Assembly: GCA_963693365.1 (NCBI GenBank)
Contig: CAVNZM010000008.1
Coordinates: forward strand, 9,610,001 to 9,674,000
Direction of reading: 5' to 3'
Length of the DNA stretch: 64,000 bases
DNA from: Amoebidium appalachense
Lineage: Eukaryota > Ichthyosporea
Positions 13,391 through 27,257 of this stretch are shown piece by piece. The notes beneath the pieces are model-generated. The model ran no database searches and was not told where the DNA came from. It saw nothing but the letters and a program-made list of their open reading frames with translations. Positions within the stretch are counted from its first letter, which is position 1. Each line of letters begins with the position of its first letter. Both the position numbers and the translations under genes were made by a program.

Positions 13391-16300
13391 ATGTCTGGCC
13401 AACGCCAGTTTAGGCTCTCCGTTAGCGCTCTTCGCGCTCTTCTGGAGGAGCCACACAACACACAAGTTGAGATCCTGAAGAAGGCCGGGGATGTGGAGGG
13501 GATCGTTGAGGCCCTGTATGTTGACCTGGAGAGTGAGTTTCCCCTTCCCCATGTTTTGATATATGGACACATACATACACATACGCACGCACACAAGCAC
13601 ACAAGCACACAAATAATTACATGCTCATGCTCACTTCCACACTCGTGCACAAATCTTGGATCGAGTATATGGGGGGAAGTGTAGGTGTCTCAATTCTTTG
13701 ACAGAGTTCACCCACGATATTTCTCTTCGTTATTGTCTTGAGCTTTTCCTTCTCTGTATCCTGTTTGCTAATCCATCTTTTCTTCTTGCAGAGGGTCTAT
13801 CAAGCAACGATGTAGCCGATCTCAAGCAGCGTGTTGCCGTGTACGGTGAGAACCGTATTCCCGTTGCCAAGTCCAAGTCCCTTTTCCGCCTTATGTGGGA
13901 GGCGCTCCACGATCCGATCCTTATTATCCTTATGATTGCCGGTGCCGTTTCTCTTATCATTGGTATGGCGTTTGAGGAAGACAAGTCCCACGCGTGGATT
14001 GAAGGCGGTGCTATTCTCCTCGCCGTTATTGTCGTCACCCTCGTTGCCTCCCTTAACGATTGGCAAAAGGAGCGCCAGTTTAAGAAACTCAACGCCGTCA
14101 AGGAGGATACCAAGGTCAGCGTACTGCGTGACGGCCACGTTGCCCAGGTGTCCAAGTTCGATGTTGTAGTTGGCGATGTTATCATCCTTGGGCAGGGTGA
14201 CGAGATCGTTGCCGATGGGTTGGTTGTGGAGTCCTCGGGGCTTAAGGTTAACGAGGCATCACTCACCGGTGAGTCGGACGATATCAAGAAAGACCGCAAC
14301 AGCAGCCCGTTTGTTCTCAGTGGCACGCAGGTCATGGACGGTATTGGCCGGATGGTTGTCTTGGCAGTCGGTCAGAATTCCCAAACCGGTATTATCACTG
14401 CACTTATTCAGGGAAAGCGGGCAGCGAAATCGGCGAAAGCCGAAACGATGGCTGATGTTGCCTCCACGTCTTCCCCCGCTGACGAAAAGGAGAGGTCTCT
14501 GGTTTCTAACCCTGACGCTAACGTTATTGAGCTCGGTGAGACCAAGGCTACCACCCACGCGTTTTCTGGGCCAGCGGCGGTTGAAACGAACGAGGTTGAG
14601 GTTGATAGTGACGAGGACGAGGAGGAGCTGACGATTCTTCAGAAGAAGCTGGCCCGGCTGGCCACTCTTATTGGTTACCTCGGTCTTAGCGTTGCCATCC
14701 TCACCGTTTTGGTCCTCGTTATTCGCTTCTGCGTCGAGAACTACTCCACCCGCGGGTTTAAGAAGGAGGACTTGCGCGAATTCCTCAATTATTTCATCAT
14801 CGGTGTTACGGTCGTGGTTGTGGCTATTCCCGAGGGTCTGCCCCTGGCCGTGACCCTGTCTCTGGCCTTCTCCATGAAGAAGATGCTCAAGGACAACAAC
14901 CTTGTTCGTCACCTCGACGCCTGCGAAACCATGGGTGGTGCCACTGCCGTTTGCTCCGATAAGACCGGCACGCTCACCACTAACCGGATGACCGTTGTGC
15001 GTGCACAGCTCGCCGATACACCCACCGTCGACGCTGCAAAGTCTATTGCCGACGCGGCGCTTTCCCCCACGGTTGTCATCTGCCTGATTGAAGGTATCGC
15101 CCTCAACTCTACCGCCGAGGTGCAGCGCCCCGAGTCTGGTGTCGGCCTTTTGGAACATGTCGGCAGCAAGACTGAGTGCGCGCTACTGCAGTACGCCATG
15201 GAGAACGGCTACGAATACGTTCCCATCCGCCACGCACACAAGCCCCTCGTCCTCTACCCGTTCAACTCGGCGCGCAAATCCAGCGGTGTTGTTGTGGCCA
15301 CGACCCTCGTTGACGGCCAGTCCGGTTTCCGCCTTCATGTCAAGGGTGCCTCCGAAATTGTCCTCGGTCGCTGCACGCAGATTGTCATGCCAGACGGTAG
15401 TGTCCGCCCGCTCGACGGCGGGACCCGCCAGGCTCTTCTGCAGAAGATTGAGTCGTATGCGATGGAGTCTCTCCGCACGCTCTGCCTCGCCTACCGCGAA
15501 TTCACAGTCGACCGCAACTGGGAGACCGTTCAGGCTGAAGAGATTGACGGGGATTTGGTGCTGATTGCTCTTGTTGGTATCGAGGACCCGCTCCGCCCGG
15601 AGGTGCCCGGCGCCATTGAGAAGTGCCGCCGCGCCGGAATCACTGTGCGCATGGTTACCGGCGATAACGTCGTCACGGCTACTGCGATTGCAAAGAAGTG
15701 CGGTATTCTCATTAGCGAGGACGATTTGGTTATGGAGGGCCCCGAGTTCCGCAAGCGTGTTTTGGACTCCAACGGCAACATCATCCAGTCCGAGGTCGAC
15801 AAGATTTGGCCCCGCCTGCGCGTTCTCGCCCGCTCTTCCCCCACCGACAAGTACACTTTGGTCTCCGGTATGGTCAACACCAAGGTTAACCCCCAGGTTG
15901 TGGCTGTGACGGGGGATGGTACCAATGATGCCCCCGCTCTCAAACGCGCCGACGTTGGTTTTGCCATGGGTATCCAGGGCACTGCCGTCGCCAAGAACGC
16001 CGCCGACATTATCATCATGGACGATAACTTCAGCTCAATTGTTGCCGCCGTCAAGTGGGGCCGCAACGTGTACGATAGCATCGCAAAGTTCGTTCAATTT
16101 CAGCTGACGGTGAACATTGTCGCGTTGGTGCTTGCGTTCACATCCGCGTGCATCGTGCGCCAGTCGCCACTCACCGCCACCCAGCTTCTGTGGATCAACT
16201 TGGTGATGGACACGCTGGCGTCTCTCGCTCTCGCCACGGAGAAGCCCACCGAGGCTCTTCTCGACCGCAAGCCTTATGGCCGCAACAAGTCTCTTATCTC

Positions 16301-17039
16301 TCGCCGCATGTGGGTTTTCACGCTGGGCCATGCCGTGTTCCAGATGATTCTCCTGTTCACACTCACTTTCGCCGGTCACAAGTTCTTTGACATCAGCAAC
16401 GGCAAGGGGCAGGACCGCTCTGTGCACTACACCATCGTGTTCAACACGTTTGCACTGTGCCAGTTTTTCAACGAGGTCAACGCGAGGAAACTTCACGGCG
16501 AGCTGAACGTCTTCAAGGGGTTCCTCTCCAACAAGTACTTCCTCGCCATCATGTGCATTCAGTTCGGCGTGCAGATTCTGATCGTGCAGTTCGGCTCCCG
16601 CGCTTTCAACGTCATGGGTCTTACGGCCGGCCAGTGGGCGTGGTGTTTCCTGTTTGCGTGCCTCGAAATTCCCTACAACGTTCTTCTCGGGTGCCTTCCC
16701 AAGATCATCCCTAAGAGCTGGAAGGTGTCTATGTCTCGTCCCATGGCCAAGTCTTGGTGGGTCAACCGCGCCACCCGCGTCCGTCGCGCTTTCGGTTTCA
16801 AGCCAAAATACCGCGAGAGTCCGTGCAATAGCATCAACGCCGAATGTGGGGATGATGTGCTTTTGGTTAGCAGTATGCCATATTCCAAGGTGGTGCATAA
16901 GGATATGTATGAGGCGACACTTTTCGCAATGCTCGCAAACACCAAGTCTCCGTCGACTCGGTTGCGTACGGCGGCAAGAATCGTTTGCTATAGGCAAAAG
17001 TGTGAGTTTGTGGATAAGGGCAAGGGGCCCCTCTTGTAG
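13391..17039 (+). CDS. Plasma-membrane-type P2B Ca2+-transporting ATPase, 2 exons
   Basis: Exon 1 is 13391-13532 and exon 2 is 13792-17039, joined in phase 1 (donor gtgagt, acceptor TTGCAG), giving 1129 residues, a normal length for the family. These pumps export Ca2+ from the cytosol at the cost of ATP. Visible features: N-terminal hydrophobic pair near residues 90-140; A-domain loop LTGES; TM4 motif PEGLPLAVTLSLAF, typical of P2B pumps; phosphorylation motif DKTGTLT with the acceptor Asp at about 437; nucleotide-binding KGASE; TGDNVVTA; hinge TGDGTNDAPALKRADVGFAM with Asp at about 756; then the C-terminal membrane bundle. A charged insert (residues about 255-330) precedes TM3, where animal PMCAs carry a variable lipid-binding segment. 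After the last helix comes a basic, Trp-containing stretch (SWWVNRATRVRRAFGF), a candidate calmodulin-binding autoinhibitory site. Exon 2 holds nearly all of the protein uninterrupted, in contrast to the fragmented RhoGEF. Confidence 0.95.
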
Positions 17040-17518
17040 ATTACCGGGGCTTGATATGTTATGTTAGTTTTTTAGTTGTTGGGTTTGTCACGGGAATTTG
17101 CATGAATGGGTCCTCGGGAATGTGTAGGCGCAGGGACGGCTTACCCTGTATATATGTACATACATCGAACATATACATATGAATATACATATGGTAGCAG
17201 CCGTGAATGGAAATACAAATATCTTGTTCATCATACTCATTACTAATTAGTGCAGGTCTTCCCTCCCCCCCCCCCCCCCCCCCCCCCCCCCCTGGACCCA
17301 GCCCAGCCCAAACCTCTCTTGGATAACTAGTCTTGCAGCAGTTGTACTCATTTGAGTGATCGTTTTCTGCTTCAGGTCCTGCCCCTCCCCCTCCCCCCCC
17401 CCCCCCCCCCCCCCCCTCTCTCCCCCGGGCCGAAAAAAAGGAGCTGTGTTATTTGTGTTGTTTTTCTGTGGTTGTAAGTTTACCCACACCTGCCCCTACC
17501 TTCCCTCCCCTCCCTCCC

Positions 17519-17554
<36 letters not shown>

Positions 17555-17644
17555 CACGCTCGTACAAATTATGTCATGCACACACCCACAAACACAAACA
17601 CGAACCACAAACACCAACACACACACGCACACCCCCTTGTGTAC

Positions 17645-17675
17645 ACACACACACACACACACATACACGCACACG

Positions 17676-17706
<31 letters not shown>

Positions 17707-17715
17707 ACGCACACG

Positions 17716-17790
<75 letters not shown>

Positions 17791-17862
17791 TGCCTTGAGA
17801 ATCACTCACACTTATCCTCCTCCGCACCACTGTGATCCCTGGCCACCGGAACTTGGTAAGTG

Positions 17863-17893
<31 letters not shown>

Positions 17894-18097
17894 AAGGGGA
17901 GGGGGGGGGGGGGGGGGGGGGATGGGGGGGAAAAGGGGGGGGGGGGGGGGGGGGGCACGTGTGTGCACACACACACATACACCGTGGCACACACACACAA
18001 ATGCACACACGAACACACATACACGCACACACACCCGCACCCGCACACACGCACACACACACACACACACAAGCACACAAACACAAGAAAGCACACA

Positions 18098-18133
<36 letters not shown>

Positions 18134-18195
18134 CACACTCCCCCCCCCCCACACACATGAACGCGCGCGCACGAAAACGCACACACACACACACA
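17645..18195. repeat. (CA)n and poly-G compound repeat
   Basis: Two long (CA)n arrays flank poly-G runs with short A interruptions (17868-17955). A (CGCA)n subarray lies at about 18098-18134. Confidence 0.93.
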
Positions 18196-19010
18196 ACTAA
18201 TATTAACTCCTGAGAGCTTTCCTCAGCATACTCATCTCAAGACATCTATGGTCTTGTTCGCAGGCTAGGATTCAGGCCTTCCCAGCCTCCTGCGTCTTTT
18301 GTCCTTCAGATGTGGCTTGTAATGTGATGCACAGCTTTGTAACAATCTCAGGTAGCCGTAAAATCTCTTATTTTCTTTTCTTTCTCCTCTTTTTTTTGTT
18401 TTTAAGTTTTCAAGTTTTGGGCTTTTAAAGTTTACGGTTGGGGGGGGGGGGGGGGGGGGGGGGGGGAAGGGGGGATGGGGCAAGGAGGGAGAAAAGGAAA
18501 AAGCTTTGTGGAAGAGAAGGAGAAAGGTGGAGGTTAGGGCAGTGTGCACATGTTCTGTAGGAGCATGCGCGTGCGCGTTTGTGTTTGTGTGTGTGTGTTG
18601 GGTGGGTGGTGTGGGGGGGGGGGGGGGAGGAGGGGTGGTGGTGGTTGGAGATGGAAGAGGGATTGGACTTTAGGGGGAGGAGTAGGGGCAGGGGTGGGAG
18701 GTGGGGTGGGGTGGAATGGGGAGGGGGGGGGGGGAGTTCATTGGCTGCCCGGTACACCTACATGTCTGCACACGTGTGTGCACTAATGTGCGTGTAAATA
18801 TTGCTTCAATGATACTGGTGTGTCTATATGTGGGGGACGTGTTTGTATGTAACTGTTGTTTGCGTATATATTGTGCAAGCAGGTGTTCATGTTATCAGGG
18901 TTGGTTTATGTGTGCACCCACTGCACATAAGTCTAACAACGCATGTGCAACACATGTGCATCTGAGTGTATGGTTTTCACAGTGTGTTTTGCTTGTGCGT
19001 GAATAGTCAC

Positions 19011-19138
19011 GGGGTGTGTGTGCGTGTGTGTGTGTTTGGGTGTCTGCGTGTGCCTGTGTGTGTGTGCGTGCGTTTGTGTCTGTGTGTGTGTGTGTTGTTT
19101 GTGTGTGAGTGTTTGTCCAGGTGTGCTTGTGCGTGTCT

Positions 19139-19201
<63 letters not shown>

Positions 19202-19207
19202 CGTGCA

Positions 19208-19240
<33 letters not shown>

Positions 19241-19330
19241 CTGTATGTCTGTGTATGTGTGCACGGTGTGTTTGCGTGTGTGTGCGCGCATGTGTATGTG
19301 GGTGCGTGTATGTATGTGCATGTGCAGTGG
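19011..19330. repeat. Imperfect (GT)n array
   Basis: GT-rich sequence with GTGC and CTGT variants has a pure core at about 19146-19192 and ends shortly before the MITE. Confidence 0.9.
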
Positions 19331-19369
19331 TATGTGTCATAAACTTGGAGTCTGTTCCTTCTGCTTGAG

Positions 19370-19611
19370 AGGGCCCAACCACATCGGCAGAGTGAACTTG
19401 CAAAAGGCAGAATTATTTTGCAAAAGCAGAATCAATCTGCTAAAAGCAGAATGATTCTGCAAACACAGAATCATATGCTTTTAGCAGAATCACTCTGCTT
19501 TTAGCAGAATTATATACCGAGAAAGCAGAATCACTCTGCTTTTAGCAGACTTATGCAAAAAGCAGATTTATTCTGCTCGGAGCCAGGTATTAGCCGATGT
19601 GGATGGGCCCT
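19370..19611. mobile_element. 242-bp MITE with terminal inverted repeats and 6-bp target duplication
   Basis: The left end reads AGGGCCCAACCACATCGGC. The right end is its reverse complement with one mismatch (18 of 19). The hexamer CTTGAG flanks both sides (19364-19369 and 19612-19617), so this is a cleanly bounded insertion. The interior is built from short palindromic units around GCAGAAT...CTGC, alternating with GCTTTTAGCAGA. There is no coding capacity, so it depends on a transposase elsewhere. I cannot assign the superfamily from these ends. Confidence 0.85.
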
Positions 19612-19784
19612 CTTGAGGCCAGTGCAGATATCGTATTTTCCAATGGCGAGTGTGTGTCTAAAAATGCGTGCGCGAGCTGCGTGCGTGCTCATGTGTGCGT
19701 GCGTGTGTGCGTGCGTGCTGGCGTGCGTGCGTGCGTGCTGCGTGCGCGCGTGCGTGATTGCGTGCGCGCGTGCGTGCGTGCGTG

Positions 19785-20276
<492 letters not shown>

Positions 20277-20425
20277 CCCCAGACATATGCACTTAGAATT
20301 TGGCACCCAGTGCACGTGCACTTGTGTGCATATGCACAACAGTGACGGTCAGAGAGAGCATGTGCGGTTGCGAGCCATGGCCATCCCGACGAAGCATGCA
20401 AGCTTGCACTTGCGGAACGGTCTGT

Positions 20426-20480
20426 ATTGGCTTTATAAATAGAGCGCAGCGTACTATCGACATCAAGCTCCTATTGGCTC
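20426..20480 (+). promoter_or_regulatory. CCAAT/TATA promoter of the RhoGEF gene
   Basis: TATAAATA at 20434-20441 is directly preceded by ATTGG and followed within 40 bases by another ATTGG and a CCAAT. The start codon is 264 bases downstream. Same layout as the promoters of the C1-domain and ATPase genes. Confidence 0.55.
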
Positions 20481-20697
20481 CAATTTATTGTGCTATTTTC
20501 ATAGCCATATACAGGCAATCGTCATCCCTTTGCCGCTCGCACCGGTTCCCCGGCGCACCGTGCACAGTTGGCAAAAGTTTTTCTCACAGCTTTTGCCAGT
20601 TATTCCGGCAGTTCATGTTAGTGCGAGTCATTCTCATATAGGAGAATTTACAATAGTAGTGATTTTTTGGGCGTAACAGCCCACCCACGTAGTCAGC

Positions 20698-22926
20698 ATG
20701 GAGGATCTCCCTGACGCGCTCCAGTGCGTCTTGAACGAGCTGGTGACGACAGAGAGAACGTTTGTGGAGGACATGACTCTTGTTGTCAACGAGTATATGA
20801 TTCCCTCTATGGTAGGTGGATCATGGGGCGTTTTTGAGCGTGAGTTTGGTCTGTGTGTGTGTGGTTGTGTGGGGTGGGGGGAAGTGTTGTGTGCGCGCGG
20901 CGCGCGCGTGTGCGTGCGTGCATGCGTGTGTGTGCACGTGTGTGTGTCTGTGTGCTTGTGCATGGGTGCATGTGTATGTGTGTGTGTTTGGAAGAGAGAA
21001 TTTGCCGGGGGGAGGGGGTGGGGGTTGGGGGGAGGGGGTAGAGGGGCGGAGGCAGGAGAGGGGCGCGACCAGGACGAGGAGTTGGAGGTGATGTTTTCCT
21101 GTCATTTTTGAGTTTGTCGTTGAGGAGAGGGGGAGGGGGCGAGGAGACGAAGAGTTAGTTGTGCTCTGTGCGTGAGAAAATTGCTTGGTATAAAGCACCG
21201 TCAGATAGAAGGAACCAAGTCAGAAGAAGGGCCACGCGAGGACAGGGGCGGGCGGGGGGAAGAGGGGGGTGGGGGGAGGGGAGGGGTGGGGGGGGGAAGG
21301 GGGGAAATTGGATTTGCCTGTCGGGGGAAATTGCTTGTTAGTGGAGAGTTGAGGCAGGTTGGGTGAAGGCGTGGCTTCGGCTCCTCTTCATCGAATTTTG
21401 TTGTTTTTGAAGTCTACCCTTCTTTCAGCGTGCTCTCTCTTTGGTGCTACTGCTTAGGCCCTACTAGGACAAGCAGATTTCCCCCCCTTCCCCCTCCCCC
21501 TCCCTCCCTCGCCAGTCCCCCACCCCCCAACCCCAGCACAAACACACACGCACGGAAACACGCAGACGCACACACACATACAGCAAACACACACAGATGC
21601 ACACAGGTCGGCCACACAGCCAAAGCCGAATCCCTCCGTCTTATCATCGTTTTTCCCTTTCCCTATATTGCAGCTCTGATCTGTTGCCCTCCCGCAAAAC
21701 TGAACTGCACCTATTCCCCATCTCCTTTGCAACCCCCCCCCCCCCCCCCCACTTGCTGGCTACCCTAGTTCTTGTCAGTCCTTCTTAGAGTTTCATCCTT
21801 GTACACATGCTTGCTCTCTTCTTTCATCACCTCCTAGGTCTTGCTAACAGCATAGTCTTGTTTCTCCTTTTCCAGCAACAACCCCACCCCCCCCCTCCCC
21901 CCTCTCCCCGCCCTTTCCCCCCTCCCCCTCCCCTCTGCCCCTGGTGTGGGTGAAGGGGAGAGGGGGTGGGGGCGGTGGGGGGGAGGGGGGGAAGGGGAGG
22001 GGGAAGGGGTTGGAGGGCAGGTACATACTCTCACCTTTATTCTGCCTAATGTGCCCTTTCTGTTTCTTCCATTGAACTCTACGACTTTCCTGCGAACCCT
22101 CTCCCCCCTCCCCCGTTCCCCTGCCCCTTCTCTTTTCCTTGCATCACCGTCTGCGGATGCTTGTTCTGTGCACTGGTGGTAGCAGACGGATATGTGTTGG
22201 TGGTGGTGGTCGGGAGAACACCTGGGGGAGGGGGGAGGAGGGGGGGGGGGGGGGGGATGGGGGGAGAGGGGAAGAGGAGGTGGGGGGGGGGGGGGGGGGG
22301 TATTGCGGTGGGAAAAAAGGGAAGGCGAGGTGAACAGGCAAGGGTTGGGTGTATCTGCTTAGGGCAAGAGGTTTGGGGGGGGGTGGGGGGGGGTGGAAAA
22401 GGTGGGGTGGGGGGAGAGGGGGGGGGGGGAGGGGGCAGGAAGGCTTGAAGAAAGGGTGAGGGGTAGGGGATGAAGGGGAGGGGGATTGTGGGGGAAGGGA
22501 AGGGATCCGTCGTATCTTTATGTTCCGTGAACAAGAACAGCTGTTTATTGGCTTGGGCTGACATATGTCTCAGTCAGCAAATATTCCCGGATTTGGACCC
22601 AAAAAGTGGAAGTTTGTCTTCAACAACGTGCAGGACGTAGTGGCATGCCACGTGAGGTTTCTGTCCAGTTTGGAGGTAGTTATCTCCCCTCCTGTATATC
22701 CCCAATCTGTATATCTTCACTGTGCATATTCCCATTATGGATATCCCAATGTTGGCTATTCCTCAATCGGTATATCCCCATGCGGATAACGGATATCCCT
22801 CTTCTGTATATTCCCATGATATATACCCCCAACCACCCACCCACCCTCCCCCCCCCCTCCCCCCTCTCCCCCCCCCCCCCCCCCCCCCTTCCCTTGCTTC
22901 GACCAATCCCAATCCGGCCCCCTCCA

Positions 22927-22959
<33 letters not shown>

Positions 22960-23624
22960 ACCCCACCCCTCCCCCCCTACCCCACCTCACCCCCCCCCCC
23001 CCCCTCTCCCCCCTTTCCCCACATCGCCCCACTCCCAAGGAAGAGGCTCTGTTCAGTTGTTTTGATTTCGATTGTGGTTTGGTTTTGGAGCTCTTGTAAA
23101 TGGGCTGGGTTCCATGTTTGCCACCCTCTAAGGCATTCTTATCCCCCCTCCCTCCCCCCGCCCCCCCTCCTCCAAGCCCTCCTCAACCGCACCCCCCATT
23201 TTCCCTCATCCCACCCCTCCCTCCCCCCTCCCCCCCTTTCCTCCATTTCACATTTGCAAATTTCACAGGAATGGTGGCCGGATGTTGAATCCTCGTTCTT
23301 CGAGCTGAGTGAAAACTACGAGGTGTACCGGCAGTACATCAGCAGGCTCAGCGAGGCCCAGAATGTTCTGGATGACGGCTACAAGAATAACCCTGGGGTA
23401 AAGGCATGGCTGGACCAGCGCCAGAGGGTATGCTATATATATATAGATGTATAGATGTGTAAGTGTATGGATGTATAGATGTATGGATATATGGATATAT
23501 GGATGTATGGATGTGTGGATGTATAGGTGTACATGTGTGTGTACATGTTTATATAAGTGTGGGTGAGTAGGTGGGTGGGTGGGAAGTGAGTGGGTGGGTG
23601 GGTGGGTGGGTGGGGATGGGGCTG

Positions 23625-23717
<93 letters not shown>

Positions 23718-26365
23718 CGCGCGTGGGTGTGTGTGCTACATTATTTCATACCTCCCCCCTCCCCTCCCCCCCCCCCCCCCCCCCCCCCCCCCAACATCGT
23801 TAGGATGAAGGAGCACCTCCTTGCTTTCCCCACCGGCATTGCTCAACCTCGCCTTTCACAGATTGCTGCGTGCCTCAAACGTGAATTACGTAGTCGTTTT
23901 GAACTTGAACGTGTTGACATGTCGCAACCCCATGTGATGTTGGTGTCTGTGTTTCATAACTCCGGGCTCGATAGAATCCCTTTGCAACGCATCATCAAAG
24001 ACAAAGAAATACATGCTCTCCTGCCGCTTGAAATGCGTAAATTCCGTATCTCTGCTGTGTGGAAATATGTGTCTACCCTGGGCTACACCACTATCAACTG
24101 CAAACACACCGCACGACTCCCGCAGGACACCATAGCAAACATCCATGCACAACCCTGCCCTTGCAACGACCCGCACTATGCGCCATACGTACACCCACAA
24201 CACGGACACGTGCTTACATCGCGCTTAGACATTCCCGGCCTGCCCGCAGACTTTGCATCGCTCATGCATTTTGGAACCAAGTTCCGAATGCAGGTCGAGC
24301 AGACGGAGGACACCACCTGTAGCAATTTATTGACACAGGCGTTGCAAAGTTTCTGTAACAAGATGTACGATCTTGGTATGGCAGCTTATCCCTCTTTGAA
24401 TCCGTGGGCAGCCGCCGTCTTTACTAAGTGTCGCCCCTTCCTGCCATATGCACAACACGCACCCAACACACACACCGTACCACAAGCTTCTGTGCTTCTA
24501 CTGCGTCGCTTCCAAAAACGTTTCGTAGTCACCACAATGGATAAAGCTAGCAACACGTTCGTGATCGTCTGCAAAAAACACTACGTTAGCAGCATTACAG
24601 CCGAACTGCATGCACCTGCCGCAACATACACCGTCTGCAACACTGCACCAAAAGACATTGTTGCACAACACCTTGCATTTCTCAAAACACATGACATAAA
24701 AGGCACACCAGGACGTCGCACTGCACGCTTGCCCACATTTCAGGCCATAGTTAAAATGCACAAAACACCACCCACCTTCCGTTTCATTGCCAACTCCTCT
24801 GCCACATCACTTGAACCTCTCTCCCGCCTTCTCACTAGTGTGTTTAAGTTCGTCTCCCCTGATGTCGAACGTATGTGGTGTGATGTTGTCAAACCCCACC
24901 TGCCACACAACACTAGCTCTTGGATTCTCACGGATAGCACCGCACTCACACACACAATCAACGCCCTTAACCGTACCACACGCCAACATGAAAATACGCC
25001 CGTGTCTGTGTTTGATTTTTCCACACTCTACACCAAGATTGACTTGCATGATTTGAAAGCTCGCCTCACTACACTGATTGACGCAATATTTGTCAAAAAA
25101 TGCACGGACGCTCGCAAACCACACATGTTTATTAAGAAAACCGGCTCCACGTTGTCCTGGGTGGATCGTGTAGATGATGATTCCCAGGATGATTCCTTTG
25201 AGCCTAAAGAACACTCTCTACATCTCTCTAAGGCACAGCTTGTGGATTTTCTATGTTTCCTCGTAGATAACATATATGTTGTGTTTGGCGATACCCTCTA
25301 CAAACAGGACATTGGTATCCCCATGGGTACAAACTGTGCTGTTTTCTTGGCTAATTTCTATCTCTTTACTTATGAGTTGGATTTTGTTCGCAAGCTTATT
25401 GCACACGAACGCATTGATGTCTTGGTAGATTTTCAGTTTACTCGCCGCTACATAGATGATTTGATCTCCCTTCATAATCCTCGCATTCTCTCCCACCTCT
25501 ATTTAGAAGATTGTGATTTCGGTCTATATCCCAAGACCAGCCTTCAACTCAACCCTGCCGGTTCCTCCCCCTCTGTCCCCTACCTCGACTTGCATATCAC
25601 CTGCACTAATCACGGCATTCACACAACCATCTACAACAAGCTCGACACACCCACGTTCAATACACTAGACATCGTTCGTTTCCCACATCACGACTCATTC
25701 ATCTCCCGCACTGCAAAATACGGCATCATGACAAGTCAAATGCATAGCTACCAGCGCAAATGCTCCACACTTGCTGCATTCACCACATGCACTGCACGAC
25801 TTGCTAAAACATTGCTTAACAAAGGCTACTCGTTTAGACTCTTGCACCACAAAATGCACAGCTTTCTCGCCACACACCCGCACATATACCGTGGCATTCA
25901 CTCCTCTCACATACTCTCCATCATCACTAAAAAGATCAACACTCCCTAGTCCCCCACTCTATCCCGGTTCCCCCCCCCCCCCCCCCCCCCCCCTCCCCCC
26001 CCCCCCTACCAGCCCCTACACCTCCCCCCCCCCCCCCCCCCTCCCCCCCCCCCCCTCCCTCTCTCTCTCCCTCTCTCTCTCCCTCTCCCTCTCTCTCCCT
26101 CCCTCTCTCTCTCTCTGTCTCCCTCTCTCGCTCTCTTTCGTTCTCTCTCGTTCTCTCCCTCCCTCTCTCTCTCTCTCCCTCTCCCCCTCTCCCCCCCCCC
26201 CTTCCCCTCCCCCCCCCCCCCCCCCCCCCCCCCCCTCTCTCTCTCTCCCCCCGCTCCTTTTCCCAAACAATTCCCCCGCCGTTCTTCTTTCTCAGCCGGC
26301 TAGGTTTTTTGGGTTGCCTGGTAAGTTTTGAAATGGAGGTCTCGTCTCTGATCTGTCCACCACAG

Positions 26366-26411
<46 letters not shown>

Positions 26412-26436
26412 CCCTCCCTCCCTCCCCTCCCTTCCC

Positions 26437-26514
<78 letters not shown>

Positions 26515-27021
26515 CCCTTCTCCTCCCCCCCCCCCCCCCCCCCTTCCCCTCCTACCTTCTTTTTCCCCCCCCTTCCCCCCCCCCCCCCCCCTGGCCAAAC
26601 CCTGTATACACTCTTCTCATCAGCAGGTCTCTAACCCACTCTGCAGAACGTTTTACGCATTTCTCCCCTCGGAGAACTTGGTCGTTGGTGCGTTTTTGTC
26701 TGACATCTAACGACTCTGCAGGGTCCCCTGAGACTACTGACACTCTAACATTCCCTCCCCTCTCTTACTTCCCCCCCCCCCCCCCTCCCCCTTTCCCTCC
26801 TCCTTCCCCTCCCATTTTCTCTGCACACCCAACAGGTCTTAACCAGATCTGCACATCGTTAGTCACAATCTTCTCACATATATGAGAGAATGATCGTATT
26901 GGTACGATTTGTCTAATATCTGACGATTCTGCAGCATCCCTAAGACCCCCCTCCCCCTCCCCCTCCCCTCCCCCCCCCCCCCCCCCCCCCACCTTCTCTC
27001 TCTCTCTCTCTCCCTCTCTCC

Positions 27022-27120
<99 letters not shown>

Positions 27121-27125
27121 TTCCT

Positions 27126-27161
<36 letters not shown>

Positions 27162-27222
27162 GCGCCTGTTGTTTTGCTTGTCATTTGTTGTTCTGGTTGA
27201 TTACCTGTAATCTTCGCTTATT

Positions 27223-27257
<35 letters not shown>

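Larger units (their letters stand above)
17040..19363. other. Intergenic region dominated by simple repeats; no gene seen
   Basis: Poly-C runs occur at 17264-17292, 17396-17416 and 17521-17550. (CA)n arrays fill 17645-17788 and 17970-18195, separated by poly-G runs at 17868-17955. Poly-G recurs at 18439-18466 and 18612-18740, and imperfect (GT)n fills 19011-19330. Short unique stretches (17040-17250, 18200-18435) hold no supportable gene. Confidence 0.75.

Noticed and set aside
14259-15158. 299-codon antisense frame inside the Ca2+-ATPase exon
   Set aside because: Shadow of the strongly codon-biased ATPase reading frame; the product has no recognisable domain.
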